From an uncultured bacterium (GTDB lineage Bacteria > Bacillota_I > Bacilli_A > Acholeplasmatales > Anaeroplasmataceae): a stretch of 45,807 nt of DNA. The DNA is taken from positions 1-45,807 of the forward strand of contig CASFCK010000010.1 in assembly GCA_949293265.1 (NCBI GenBank). The letters run 5' to 3'. Positions 8,775 to 18,160 of this stretch are shown here, piece by piece; position 1 is the first letter of the stretch, and each line of letters starts with the position of its first letter. Position numbers and translations under genes: made by a program. Below the pieces are notes generated by a model, which was not told the DNA's origin, did no database searches, and saw only the letters and a program-made list of their open reading frames with translations.

Positions 8775-9770
8775 ATGGCTAAAATTTTGTTAATAACTAC
8801 TGGTGGTACTATTACTTCAATTGCTTTAGATAAAGCTTTAACTCCTAGTAGTTCACATATTATTTTAGATACTTTAAAAATTATTGATTCTTCAAATGAT
8901 TATAATGTTTTAGACTTATTCGTTTTAGATAGTTCTAATATTCAACCAGAAGAATGGCTTCAATTAGCCGAAAAAATAGTCGAAAATTTAGATAAATATG
9001 ATGGTGTTATTGTAACTCATGGCACTGATACAATGGCTTATACTACTTCCGTCTTAAGTTTTATAATTCAAAATCCTAAAATTCCGATTGTCTTTACTGG
9101 TTCCCAATTACCTATTTATGACAAATTAACTGATGCATATTCTAATTTACGTTATGCCCTAGCTATGGCTTGTAGTAAAATAGGTGGTATATTTTTAGCT
9201 TTTAATCGTAAAATAATTTTAGGATGTCGGGCCGTTAAAGTAAGAACTTCTTCTTTTCATGCTTTTGAATCTATTAATTCAGAAAATGTTGCTAGCATCG
9301 ATGCTAGAGGTTTGACTATACTAAATATTCCTAAGACAAATAATAATTTTTGTTATTGTAACAAATTAGAAACCAATGTTTTTTTATTAAAATTAACTCC
9401 TAATATGGATCCGAAAATAATTGATATGCTCATTAAATTTGGCATTAAAGGCTTAGTTATTGAAGCATATGGAGCAGGAGGAATATCCTTCATTAGAAGA
9501 AACTTTTTGGTTCATCTAAAAAAATTAATAGCTTTAAATATTCCTGTTTGTGTATGTAGTCAATGCTTATATGAATCAGCTAATTTCAACATCTATGAAG
9601 TTGGTAAAAAAGCTTTAAATATCGGTGTTATTGAAGCTTTTGATATGACGAGTGAAGCTTGCTTGGCTAAATTAATGTACTTGCTTGGTTGTTCTAAAGA
9701 CATTAATTATATTAAAACAAATTTTAAGAAAAATCTTGTTGGTGAAATCAAGGAGGAAACTTATGAATAA
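8775..9770 (+). CDS. ansA: L-asparaginase, cytosolic type I
   Basis: A 331-residue asparaginase that hydrolyses asparagine to aspartate and ammonia. The first catalytic Thr lies in ITTGGTITS near the N-terminus and the second in THGTDTMAYT (about residue 83). FTGSQLP and VKVRTSSFHAFES are also family hallmarks. No signal peptide is present, so it is cytoplasmic. The start was set at ATG 8775, which has GGGAAGTG at good distance; an in-frame ATG at 8760 has no ribosome site. It overlaps peptidase T by 8 bp, so the two form a small amino-acid and peptide catabolic operon. Confidence 0.93.
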   Translation: MAKILLITTGGTITSIALDKALTPSSSHIILDTLKIIDSSNDYNVLDLFVLDSSNIQPEEWLQLAEKIVENLDKYDGVIVTHGTDTMAYTTSVLSFIIQNPKIPIVFTGSQLPIYDKLTDAYSNLRYALAMACSKIGGIFLAFNRKIILGCRAVKVRTSSFHAFESINSENVASIDARGLTILNIPKTNNNFCYCNKLETNVFLLKLTPNMDPKIIDMLIKFGIKGLVIEAYGAGGISFIRRNFLVHLKKLIALNIPVCVCSQCLYESANFNIYEVGKKALNIGVIEAFDMTSEACLAKLMYLLGCSKDINYIKTNFKKNLVGEIKEETYE

Positions 9771-10965
9771 TTTATTAAATCGCTTTTTAAAATATGTACA
9801 AATTAATACGATGTCAAAAGAAAATTCTTCTACTATTCCTTCAACTAAGGAGCAATTTGACTTGGCTTATTTATTAAAAGATGAATTGCTTTCATTAGGC
9901 CTAGAAGATGTAGAAATATCTGATAATTGTATTGTAACTGCCTATTTAAAAGCTAACTTCGAATCAAAATTACATATTGGCTTTTTAGCTCATTTAGATA
10001 CCATTCCTGGCTTTAGCGGAAAAAATGTAAAACCTAATGTTATTAATAACTATGATGGGAAAAATATAATTTTAAATAATCTAACTATCAAGACTAAAGA
10101 TTTTCCTTTTTTAAAAAAATTAAAAGGCAAAACCCTTATAACAGCTGATGGTACAACTTTACTTGGGGCTGATGATAAAGCTGGTATAGCTGAAATAATG
10201 TCAATGCTTGAATATTTTAAGAATAATCCGCAAATAAAACATCATCACATTCATGTAGCATTTACACCTGACGAGGAAGTTGGTGGGGGAATAGAAAAGT
10301 TCGATGTTGTTAAATTTAACTGTGATTATGCTTACACTGTTGACGGATCACTATTTAATGAGATTTCTTATAAAAACTTTAATGCCTCAGCAGCCACAGT
10401 TAAAATTAAAGGCGTTGATATTCATCCTGGTGATGCTAAGGGCCATATGCTTAATGCAAGTTTAATCGCGATGGAATATCAAAGTCTACTTCCAACTTTT
10501 GCTAATCCTATTTGTACTGATGGTGAAGAAGGTTTTATTCACCTTTGTGAAATGAAAGGTGAAGTTGGTATGGCTACTTTAGAATATATATTACGTGAAC
10601 ATGATTATAAAAAATTAAAATTATTAGAAAGACAAATGCATAATGCTTCTACTTTCATCAATAATAAATATGGTAAGGAAACTTGTACAGTTAAAATTGA
10701 ACAAAGTTATCTTAATATGTATGAAATAATTAAACACGACATGCGTTCAATAAAACGAGCAATAGCAGCTATCAACTCTTTAGGTTTTAAGGCAATATCT
10801 TCGCCTATAAGAGGTGGGACTGATGGTGCTAAATTAACACAAATGGGTCTTAATACCCCTAATTTAGGAACAGGTGGATATAACTACCACGGACCTTATG
10901 AATTAGCTTGTCTTGAAGAGATGGAAAACGTATGTAAAATCTTAATCGCTATAGCAAAAAAATAA
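9763..10965 (+). CDS. pepT: Peptidase T (tripeptide aminopeptidase)
   Basis: A 400-residue M20 zinc aminopeptidase that removes the N-terminal residue of tripeptides in the cytoplasm. Metal and active-site motifs are AHLDTIPGF, GADDKAG, FTPDEEVGGG, TVDGS, HPGDAKG and RGGTDGA, ending with NLGTGGYNYHGPYE. The start is ATG 9763, directly after AAGGAGGAAAC; reading further upstream only re-reads the asparaginase gene in another frame. The stop codon lies in the left arm of a bidirectional terminator shared with fbp. Confidence 0.95.
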   Translation: MNNLLNRFLKYVQINTMSKENSSTIPSTKEQFDLAYLLKDELLSLGLEDVEISDNCIVTAYLKANFESKLHIGFLAHLDTIPGFSGKNVKPNVINNYDGKNIILNNLTIKTKDFPFLKKLKGKTLITADGTTLLGADDKAGIAEIMSMLEYFKNNPQIKHHHIHVAFTPDEEVGGGIEKFDVVKFNCDYAYTVDGSLFNEISYKNFNASAATVKIKGVDIHPGDAKGHMLNASLIAMEYQSLLPTFANPICTDGEEGFIHLCEMKGEVGMATLEYILREHDYKKLKLLERQMHNASTFINNKYGKETCTVKIEQSYLNMYEIIKHDMRSIKRAIAAINSLGFKAISSPIRGGTDGAKLTQMGLNTPNLGTGGYNYHGPYELACLEEMENVCKILIAIAKK

Positions 10966-10987
10966 GGCAGTTATGCCTTATTTTTTT
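10956..10987. terminator. Bidirectional terminator between pepT and fbp
   Basis: A 14-bp stem (10956-10969 with 10974-10987) has a 4-base loop, A-runs on the left and T-runs on the right, so it works both ways. It contains the stop codons of both convergent genes: pepT TAA (10963-10965) in the left arm and fbp TAA (10971-10973) at the loop. Confidence 0.9.
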
Positions 10988-12827
10988 CTAATTCACTTTT
11001 TAATCCTTCAAGAATAATTTTTAAATTTTGTCCTTTACTTGTATCTTTAATCGTTAATCTATTCTGATAAGTTTCAATTATTTTAGTTTCTGATATTATG
11101 TCTTTATTATTTTTCAAAACTTCATCTAAACCACAAAACTCTTCATGGGCTTTAATTCTAAGTCCATGTGAGTTATTAATTAAAGTATAACCAGCTATTC
11201 CTGTTTTATTATGATAAGCTTGACAAAAACCGCCATCGATAATTAATAATTTTCCATCTGCCTTAATTGGACTCTCTCCATCTTTTACCTTAACTGGTAA
11301 ATGACCATTAATAATATGAGAGCTATCATTAAGGCCAAAATCTCTAAGTATTCTTTCACATACATCTTTATTATTACGGAATGTATAATAAGGATTACGT
11401 TCTTCTACTTGCATTTTGGTATCTAAAAGAAAATTTGATTCAAATGTTTTATACCATCTACCGGTAAATGGTGAATCAAACCCATTCCACAGATAGTAAA
11501 AGTAATCTAATTCTTCACCTGTTAAATCATTATTAACAACTTTTTTTATTAATTGATCTAAATAGTCAAACAATTCTTTACCTTTTTTATAGCCAGATGG
11601 TGTATAAACGGTTTTATATTCTCCTAATTTATCTAATGGTATGCAACCATGATATAATAAATTGTTATTATAAATTTTATAAACAGAGCCCTTATTTATT
11701 AAAAAATTAAGATGATCCTTTAATCGGGGGCTATTTTTAAAATCTTTAGTTAAGGAATTTATTATATCTTCTTCTACGCTACTTATAGTATATGGATCAT
11801 TATAATTTATACCTTTTAAATTTGTGTCTCTTAAAATATAATTTTTACCATTAAACTGATAGGTAAAATTAATATAGTCGATATTATTTAACACTAAATT
11901 AACTTCATTAAATAATTGAGGATATTTTTTTATTATTTTTCCTTCTAATTTCATTAATAGTATTAAGGTAGTTTTAATCAATGGATTAATTATATTTTCA
12001 CTATTATCATATAATAATTTTGAATAATTAATTAATTTTCTTAAACTAATACCATAGCTATTTTCTAATACACTAAAATTATTATATTTAACACAATTAT
12101 AAATAACATAAAAAATTAAAGCTTGATTACCACTATGTGCACCAAACCATAAAACATCATGGTTACCATACTGAATATCTAGTGAGTGATGTTTTTTTAA
12201 TAGTTCAATAATACTGCCAGGATGGGAACCACGGTCAAAAATATCACCAACAATATGTAATCTAGAAACAGCTAATGCTTTGATTATTTTACATAGTTCC
12301 TTAATGTATTCTTCACTAGCATTAGTTTTAATAATAGATTTAATAATATTATTGAAATATTCTCTAATATTTGATTCACTATTATCCTTTGTATGTAATA
12401 ATTCATCTATTACATAAGCATAATCAGGGGCGATAAATTTCTTAACGTATTGCCTTGAGTATTTCGAAGAAATTAATGATGCAAGTTGAATTAAATTATA
12501 AATAGTTTTAAAATACCATTCCTCACATTTATTACATATAAGTTTTAATTTTTCATTTGGATAATATATTAAAGTCGCAAATTCATCTTGTTCTTCTTTA
12601 CTTAAATCAGAAAGACAAAGACTTATTTTTTCTCTTATTACACCTGAACAATTATTTACTAAGTGTTTAAAGGCTTGGTATTCGCCATGAAGATCACTCA
12701 TAAAGTGTTCAGTTCCTTTTGGTAAAGATAAAATAGATTCTAATTTAATGATTTCTTTTTGTAAAGCTTGTCTAGTCGGGTAGTTTTCTTTAATTAAAGT
12801 TTCATAAAGCTCTGCATAATTTGGCAT
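10971..12827 (-). CDS. fbp: Fructose-1,6-bisphosphatase class III
   Basis: A 618-residue class III FBPase, the gluconeogenic enzyme that makes fructose 6-phosphate. It is the metallophosphoesterase type found in Bacillota, unrelated in fold to class I. Metal-binding motifs are MSDLHGEYQAF (about residue 43), GDIFDRGSHPG (about 197), YGNHDVLWFGA (about 219) and INGHLPVK (about 505). The length fits the family (about 620-670). Its ATG has AAGGTG upstream. It lies 9 bp after the DUF3137-like gene and ends inside the shared terminator. Confidence 0.95.
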   Translation of the reverse strand: MPNYAELYETLIKENYPTRQALQKEIIKLESILSLPKGTEHFMSDLHGEYQAFKHLVNNCSGVIREKISLCLSDLSKEEQDEFATLIYYPNEKLKLICNKCEEWYFKTIYNLIQLASLISSKYSRQYVKKFIAPDYAYVIDELLHTKDNSESNIREYFNNIIKSIIKTNASEEYIKELCKIIKALAVSRLHIVGDIFDRGSHPGSIIELLKKHHSLDIQYGNHDVLWFGAHSGNQALIFYVIYNCVKYNNFSVLENSYGISLRKLINYSKLLYDNSENIINPLIKTTLILLMKLEGKIIKKYPQLFNEVNLVLNNIDYINFTYQFNGKNYILRDTNLKGINYNDPYTISSVEEDIINSLTKDFKNSPRLKDHLNFLINKGSVYKIYNNNLLYHGCIPLDKLGEYKTVYTPSGYKKGKELFDYLDQLIKKVVNNDLTGEELDYFYYLWNGFDSPFTGRWYKTFESNFLLDTKMQVEERNPYYTFRNNKDVCERILRDFGLNDSSHIINGHLPVKVKDGESPIKADGKLLIIDGGFCQAYHNKTGIAGYTLINNSHGLRIKAHEEFCGLDEVLKNNKDIISETKIIETYQNRLTIKDTSKGQNLKIILEGLKSELEKNKA

Positions 12828-12836
12828 ATTATCACC

Positions 12837-13664
12837 TTATTTAGTGATATTTAAAATATCCGCGATTTCACGTGGGATCCTTAAATCAACTTTAATTTGA
12901 CTAATATAATTATCATCAATTTTTTGAGTTAATTTAGGATTAATTGTAACAACTTTTTTCTCAATTAATACATATATAGCTTCATTTAAATAGAAAACTG
13001 ATAAGTTTAAATCTTTGTTTTTAATATATTCTTTTAATTTGGTTAAACTTCCTTTATTAACTAAACGCTCATAATTTTGAAGATTTCCTGATACTAAGAA
13101 TGTATCATCAGCAACTATACTTTCACTAACATTAAAGAAACTTGAATTTTTATTAATTAAATATAGAGGTTTATGACTTCTAAGTTCATACCTAAATGCA
13201 CGACCTACAAAACCATAATACGTCTTTTTACGTTTTTTACCTTTATTTTCTAGATATTCTAATGTTATATTTGAACCATTAATTACAACTTTATTGTAAA
13301 CAGCTTCAAAATATAAAAAACCATAACGGCGATAAGGCTCTACTAAGATATTATTTCTAACTAATTCATTAATAGAAAGATAACTTGCAGCATTAACAGT
13401 CTTCTTTTTATCAAATATACCTTTAATTGCTTCACTAAATATAAGATCTTCTAATATTAGTTGGTTAGTTTTTACTTTATTAGTAAAATACATATATGCT
13501 GAAACAGCTAATATAGCTAATACTAAAGTTAATAAAAATGAACTTGTGTCATTTCCCATTAAAAATGTAATTAGAAAACAGGCTGCTATAGCTAAAATAG
13601 GAACAAGAAAACGTAAAATTGTAAAGATAATAGATCTTTTTTGAATTCTTTTAAATTGTTTCAT
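12837..13664 (-). CDS. Membrane protein, probably DUF3137 family
   Basis: A 275-residue protein with two N-terminal TM segments (about residues 12-35 and 42-60) followed by a soluble domain of about 210 residues, presumably cytoplasmic. The order of features (a FVGRAFRYEL strand, ADDTFLVSG, a following helix with LTKLKEY, then LNEAIYVLI) recalls DUF3137, a family of unknown function. The match is by eye and not certain. The start was set at ATG 13664, one base after the proS stop (TAATATG); a TTG five codons earlier is possible. It sits between proS and fbp in one operon and is probably translated by coupling, since no good ribosome site is seen. Confidence 0.6.
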   Translation of the reverse strand: MKQFKRIQKRSIIFTILRFLVPILAIAACFLITFLMGNDTSSFLLTLVLAILAVSAYMYFTNKVKTNQLILEDLIFSEAIKGIFDKKKTVNAASYLSINELVRNNILVEPYRRYGFLYFEAVYNKVVINGSNITLEYLENKGKKRKKTYYGFVGRAFRYELRSHKPLYLINKNSSFFNVSESIVADDTFLVSGNLQNYERLVNKGSLTKLKEYIKNKDLNLSVFYLNEAIYVLIEKKVVTINPKLTQKIDDNYISQIKVDLRIPREIADILNITK

Positions 13665-13665
13665 A

Positions 13666-15372
13666 TTATATTTCTTCAACCGCCTTTATTATTTCTTCTA
13701 TAACTTGTTCTTTAGATAATAGATATTTATTTGAAACATCATTTCTTCTTTTAAATTCAACCATTCCATTAATAGCATCTCTACCACAAGTTACGATGTA
13801 TGGAATACCAATCAATTCCCAATCTTTGAATTTGAAGCCAACCTTAGCATCACGATCATCTAAAATTACTTCAACACCAGCTTTAGTTAATTTGTCATAC
13901 ATTTCATTTGCTAATTTTGTTTGAGCTTCATCTTTACTATTAACAGGAACAATTACCACATGATATGGAGCAACATTTAATGGCCATATTATACCATAAT
14001 CATCATGATATTGTTCTATTATACTAGCTAGAGTACGACTAACACCGATTCCATAACAACCCATAACCATAGGTACGTTTTCATTTTTCTCATTTGTGTA
14101 TGTACAATTCATTGCTAAACTATACTTAGTTTGAAGTTTGAAAATTTGGCCTACTTCTATACCCCTTTCTTTCTTTAGTGGTTTACCACAAATAGGGCAT
14201 AAATCACCAGCCTCAGCTTTTCTAAAACATGAAACTAAGCCTTTAAAGTCTCTACCATAAGCTACATTTTTCAAATGGTATGATTCTTTATTAGCACCAA
14301 TTACACAATTATTAAGATTGGCAACTTCTTCATCTACTAATATTTTAATATTTAAATTAATTGGTCCACAGAAACCATGTACACTGTCTAATGATTCAAT
14401 TTCTTCATTTGTAGCTAAACGAAGATCGTTTTCTGTGCTATCGAGATAATTAATTACTTTAATTTCATTAATATCACGATCGCCTCTTACTAAAACTGCT
14501 ACAAATTCTTTACTATTATTGTCATAATAGATGATTGTTTTAACCATTTGTTTTGGTTCTATATTTAAATAATTTGCTACTTCTTCAATTGTTCTTTTTT
14601 CTGGAGTATAAACTTCTTCTATTTCTTTAAGTTCTCCACCATTATAGAAATCAACCTTAGCCTCAGCTTTTTCAACATCGGCTGCATAACCACAATCATC
14701 ACAATAAACAATATCAGATTCTCCAACTTCTGATAAAGCCATAAATTGGTGACTACTATTACCACCAATAGCTCCGGTATCTGCTAAAACTACTTTAAAG
14801 TTTAGCTTAAATCGATTAAATATGCGAGTATAAGTATCATACATATTTTGATAACTTTTATCTAAACCTTCTTCATCTTTATCAAAAGAATAGGCATCTT
14901 TCATGATAAATTCTCTACTTCGCATTAACCCAAAACGAGGTCTAACTTCATCGCGGTATTTAGTTTGTATTTGATAAATATTTAAAGGTAGACTTTTACT
15001 AGACTTAACTAAGTCTCTAACTAAACTAGTAAAAATTTCTTCATGCGTAGGTCCTAAACAAAATTCGCGGTCATGACGATCAGAAAACCTAATTAATTCT
15101 GGTCCATATTTTTGCCAACGACCTGATTCAACCCATAATTCTTTAGGTTGAATAGCAGAGCATAATATTTCTAATGCTCCACTATGGTCCATCTCTTCCC
15201 TAATTATATTTTCAATTTTTCTTATAACTCTTAAGCCAAGCGGCAAGTAATTAAATACTCCTGAAACTTCATTTTTAATCATTCCTGCCCTTAATAATAA
15301 AATATGAGAAGGAATTTTAGCTTCTTGTGGTACATCTTTAAGTGTACTTAATAACATTTTACTTGCGAACAT
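13666..15372 (-). CDS. proS: Prolyl-tRNA synthetase, bacterial type with editing domain
   Basis: A 568-residue class II synthetase that charges tRNA-Pro in the cytoplasm. Motif 2 is RPRFGLMRSREFIMKDAYSFD-like (about residue 138), and motif 3 is GCYGIGVSRTLASI. The region between (about 225-395) is the inserted editing domain that hydrolyses Ala-tRNA-Pro, and the C-terminal part is the anticodon-binding domain (APYHVVIVPV onward). The start is ATG 15372, with AAAGGATG upstream and the typical MxxSKMLLSTLK beginning; a longer reading would run through the promoter. It heads the proS-DUF3137-fbp operon. No T-box leader fits in the short 5' region. Confidence 0.96.
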   Translation of the reverse strand: MFASKMLLSTLKDVPQEAKIPSHILLLRAGMIKNEVSGVFNYLPLGLRVIRKIENIIREEMDHSGALEILCSAIQPKELWVESGRWQKYGPELIRFSDRHDREFCLGPTHEEIFTSLVRDLVKSSKSLPLNIYQIQTKYRDEVRPRFGLMRSREFIMKDAYSFDKDEEGLDKSYQNMYDTYTRIFNRFKLNFKVVLADTGAIGGNSSHQFMALSEVGESDIVYCDDCGYAADVEKAEAKVDFYNGGELKEIEEVYTPEKRTIEEVANYLNIEPKQMVKTIIYYDNNSKEFVAVLVRGDRDINEIKVINYLDSTENDLRLATNEEIESLDSVHGFCGPINLNIKILVDEEVANLNNCVIGANKESYHLKNVAYGRDFKGLVSCFRKAEAGDLCPICGKPLKKERGIEVGQIFKLQTKYSLAMNCTYTNEKNENVPMVMGCYGIGVSRTLASIIEQYHDDYGIIWPLNVAPYHVVIVPVNSKDEAQTKLANEMYDKLTKAGVEVILDDRDAKVGFKFKDWELIGIPYIVTCGRDAINGMVEFKRRNDVSNKYLLSKEQVIEEIIKAVEEI

Positions 15373-15394
15373 AATATCATCCTTTCGAAAAAAT

Positions 15395-15423
15395 ATTATA
15401 CCATTTAATCCGTAAAAATGCCA
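15395..15423 (-). promoter_or_regulatory. Promoter of proS operon
   Basis: On the minus strand there is an extended -10, TGG-TATAAT (-10 at 15395-15400), with a poor -35 TGGCAT (15418-15423) at 17 bp. The predicted leader is about 15 nt, which rules out a T-box riboswitch. Confidence 0.65.
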
Positions 15424-15495
15424 CAATAATTACACTTCTTAACAGCTTTTTTCCTAATACTTCTTTAATTTAATATGGTTTTAATTCATTTCCTT

Positions 15496-15509
15496 TGTAA
15501 GCACTTACA
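15496..15509. promoter_or_regulatory. Palindrome in the proS/rnj divergent region
   Basis: TGTAAG-CA-CTTACA is a perfect inverted repeat with 6-bp arms. It lies 34 bp upstream of the putative rnj -35 and about 70 bp upstream of the proS -35. It looks like a dimeric regulator site, but no regulator can be assigned. The rest of the 235-bp spacer holds the two promoters and no gene. Confidence 0.4.
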
Positions 15510-15542
15510 TGGCAAATAAAGCTCCTTTATTTTAAAAAAATA

Positions 15543-15571
15543 TTTAATTTTAAGCGATTTTATTATATAAT
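15543..15571 (+). promoter_or_regulatory. Promoter of the RNase J gene
   Basis: There is a consensus -10 TATAAT (15566-15571) and a weak -35 TTTAAT (15543-15548) at 17 bp. CGATTTTAT occurs twice, at 15555-15563 overlapping the spacer and at 15585-15593 in the leader, exactly 30 bp apart. Confidence 0.6.
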
Positions 15572-15607
15572 AAGTCGAGGGAAACGATTTTATAGAAAGG
15601 AGAATTT

Positions 15608-17290
15608 ATGGATACTGTTATTAATCGTAAAGATTTAGCTTTCTTTGCGCTAGGTGGACTAGGCGAAGTTGGTAAAAATATGTATATATTGCAATATGAT
15701 AATCAAATTTTTATTATAGATGCCGGCATTTTGTTTCCTGATGAACATTTATTAGGTGTTGATTATGTTATTCCAGATTTTTCATATTTGCGACAAAATC
15801 AAGAAAAAATAGTCGGATTATTTATCACCCATGGTCATGAAGATCATATTGGCGGTATTCCCTATTTGCTTAAACAAGTTAAAATTCCTAAAATTTATGC
15901 TGCAGGTGTTGCTGTAGACTTAATTCAAAATAAATTAATGGATTTTAAAGATTTAGATCCTATTCAAATCATTGAATTTAAATCTTATTTCACTTATAAA
16001 TTCAAAGATGTAGAACTATCTTTTATTCGTTTAAACCACTCTATCCCAGATAGTTTTTGTTTCGTTTTTAAAACCCCGTATGGTTCTTTCGTACATACTG
16101 GTGATTTCAAAATAGATTTCACACCTGTTGGTCCACAAACGGAATATGAAAAACTTGCTAAAATCGGAACTGAAGGTGTTTTATGTTTAACAGCTGATAG
16201 TACTAATGCATTAGTACCTGGTTCTACTGAATCTGAAAGTAAAATAGGTACTTCAATTAACGAACTTTTTTCTCATATAAAAGGCCGCGCTATAGTCGCA
16301 ACATTTGCTTCTAACATTTACCGTGTTTCGCAAATTATTGAAGCTTCTGTTCTTCATAATCGTAAAGTTGCAGTTTTTGGTAGATCAATGTCTAAAACCA
16401 TTGAAATAGGTCAACAGGTTGGTTATATTAAACCACCAAAAGGAACACTTATAGAGCCTGAAGATTTACAAAACTATCGTCCTGAAGAAACGACATTGAT
16501 TTGTACTGGTTCGCAAGGTGAGCCTCTTGCGGCGTTATCAAGAATAGCTAGTGGTACACACCGTCAAATCAAATTAGTTCCTGGTGATACTATCATCTTT
16601 TCTTCTTCACCTATACCTGGTAATCAAGAAGGAATTAATAAAACTATAAATTTATTAATTAAAAATGGTTGTGAAGTTATAACTCATTCACCTTTAACTG
16701 ACACACACACATCTGGTCATGCTAGTCAAAATGAATTAAAACTTATTCAAGCTTTATTAAAACCTAAATATTTTGTTCCTGTCCATGGGGAATACCGGAT
16801 GCAAAGGGTACATGCTGATTTAGCTATTAGTTGTGGCGTTAAACCAGAAAACGCCTTTATTCTAGAAAATGGTGACGTCTTATCTATAAATGAACATGGT
16901 GCTAGAATAAGTGGTCATGTTCATTCAGGAGAGGTTTATATTGATGGTAGTCAAGTTGGTGATATTTCGGGTAATATTTTAAGGGAAAGAAAGATATTAT
17001 CTGAGGACGGTTTATTTAGCTTAGTTGTTACTATAAATCCTGATAAAAAAATCTTACCAATTGATCCCCAAGTTGTTTCACGTGGTTTCATCTATATGAA
17101 AGATAGTGAAGATTTAACTAAGCATATAATAAATTGTGCAAAAAAGTATATAAATTCTGAATTACAAAAAGTTAAACTTGTCAATTTAAATATTTTAAAA
17201 TACAATGTTCAAGAATATCTTTCAAAGTTGATTTATGAAGAAACTGATCGTAAACCTATGATTATACCTATATTTATGGTTCTAAAATAA
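15608..17290 (+). CDS. rnjA: Ribonuclease J
   Basis: A 560-residue metallo-beta-lactamase/beta-CASP ribonuclease with 5'-3' exonuclease and endonuclease activity, central to mRNA decay and rRNA maturation in Bacillota. The zinc motif is ITHGHEDHIGGIPYL (about residue 75). HTGDFKID, the beta-CASP motifs ADSTNA and FASNIYR, and HASQNELKLI and PVHGEYRM follow in order. The length is typical of RNase J1 (about 555). The ATG has AAAGGAG at good distance. It is transcribed alone, divergently from proS, and ends in a GC-rich terminator. J1 and J2 cannot be told apart here. Confidence 0.94.
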   Translation: MDTVINRKDLAFFALGGLGEVGKNMYILQYDNQIFIIDAGILFPDEHLLGVDYVIPDFSYLRQNQEKIVGLFITHGHEDHIGGIPYLLKQVKIPKIYAAGVAVDLIQNKLMDFKDLDPIQIIEFKSYFTYKFKDVELSFIRLNHSIPDSFCFVFKTPYGSFVHTGDFKIDFTPVGPQTEYEKLAKIGTEGVLCLTADSTNALVPGSTESESKIGTSINELFSHIKGRAIVATFASNIYRVSQIIEASVLHNRKVAVFGRSMSKTIEIGQQVGYIKPPKGTLIEPEDLQNYRPEETTLICTGSQGEPLAALSRIASGTHRQIKLVPGDTIIFSSSPIPGNQEGINKTINLLIKNGCEVITHSPLTDTHTSGHASQNELKLIQALLKPKYFVPVHGEYRMQRVHADLAISCGVKPENAFILENGDVLSINEHGARISGHVHSGEVYIDGSQVGDISGNILRERKILSEDGLFSLVVTINPDKKILPIDPQVVSRGFIYMKDSEDLTKHIINCAKKYINSELQKVKLVNLNILKYNVQEYLSKLIYEETDRKPMIIPIFMVLK

Positions 17291-17314
17291 AAAAGCGCAG
17301 CTGCGCTTTTTTTA
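17290..17314. terminator. Bidirectional terminator, rnj / exonuclease gene
   Basis: AAAAGCGCAG (17291-17300) directly abuts CTGCGCTTTT (17301-17310), a perfect palindrome with A- and T-runs. It ends the convergent rnj and DEDDh exonuclease genes, whose stop codons flank it. Confidence 0.88.
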
Positions 17315-18160
17315 TATTGTTTTAATTTCTAATAATATATCTTTTTTAAATGCTTTATAAACTTCATAAGTTATTTTTGCATCATCTAAAGCATCATGGG
17401 TTTGTTTTAAATCAGTCTTATAATATGCGTTATATAAATTAAATAGGCCAACTTCGTTTTTATGGTGGTAATAATTTTCAATTAAACTTGCTAAATTAAT
17501 CACCCTTATATAATTTAATATATTGGGCAAATTATATTTAGCAAAGGCCTTCTTAAGAATTAAGATATCATTTTTACCATAAACAATTAAAGTCGGTTTA
17601 TATTTTCTTAAATTTCTTTTTAATTCGTTATAAGATTTATAAAATGTAACTGCATTTTTATAATAATCTCTTGGTTTTAATTTTAGGAAATTAATAGTCC
17701 TATTACTTAATTCTTGATCTGTTTTTAAATACTCATTGTAATTTAATTTCATATTTCCTTTATCATCATATAAAACATAGCCCATTTCTATGATTGTAGG
17801 CTCATATGAACCTTTATAATTAAATGGAGGCATTGTCATTTCTAAATCTAAAATTAAGACATTTCTTATGCTTTTAAATAAATGTTTTAAAGATAAATTG
17901 TTATTTTCTTCTGAAAAATATAATTTATTTAATAATAAAGACTTAATCTTTGATATGTAATAAACCGGATAAGCGAAATACTTACCTTGCATTTTAGGTT
18001 CCATTACTTCTAAATCTATTAAATTGTTTTCATTTAAATAATTTTTAAATGTTTGATAAAGGGAACGTTTGAAATATATATAATAAATACGCGAAAAAGT
18101 TTTAACTCCATATATTCTTTTTTGCTTATTTATTACTTTAACTAAACCATATATTCTCAC
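17312..18160 (-). CDS. DEDDh 3'-5' exonuclease-like protein
   Basis: A 282-residue protein. From about residue 104 it carries a DnaQ-type exonuclease fold: LILDLEMTM gives the first Asp and Glu, YGKNDILIL the next Asp, and THDALDDAKIT the His and final Asp, so all catalytic residues are present. The N-terminal 100 residues are basic and unassigned. It resembles stand-alone exonucleases such as KapD rather than polymerase subunits. The start is GTG 18160, inside GTGA overlapping the uvrC stop, with AAGGATG upstream. Its coupling to uvrC suggests nucleic-acid repair or turnover, but an RNA substrate is equally possible. Confidence 0.82.
   Translation of the reverse strand: MRIYGLVKVINKQKRIYGVKTFSRIYYIYFKRSLYQTFKNYLNENNLIDLEVMEPKMQGKYFAYPVYYISKIKSLLLNKLYFSEENNNLSLKHLFKSIRNVLILDLEMTMPPFNYKGSYEPTIIEMGYVLYDDKGNMKLNYNEYLKTDQELSNRTINFLKLKPRDYYKNAVTFYKSYNELKRNLRKYKPTLIVYGKNDILILKKAFAKYNLPNILNYIRVINLASLIENYYHHKNEVGLFNLYNAYYKTDLKQTHDALDDAKITYEVYKAFKKDILLEIKTI

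Noticed and set aside
9685-9762. Longer pepT start inside asparaginase
   Set aside because: The extra 26 residues re-read the asparaginase gene; AAGGAGG directly precedes ATG 9763.
15373-15426. Longer proS start (18 extra residues)
   Set aside because: It would run through the predicted -10 box and lacks a ribosome site; ATG 15372 has AAAGGATG and the family N-terminus.
15373-15607. T-box or other riboswitch before proS
   Set aside because: The predicted leader is about 15 nt and no specifier stem or T-box sequence is visible.
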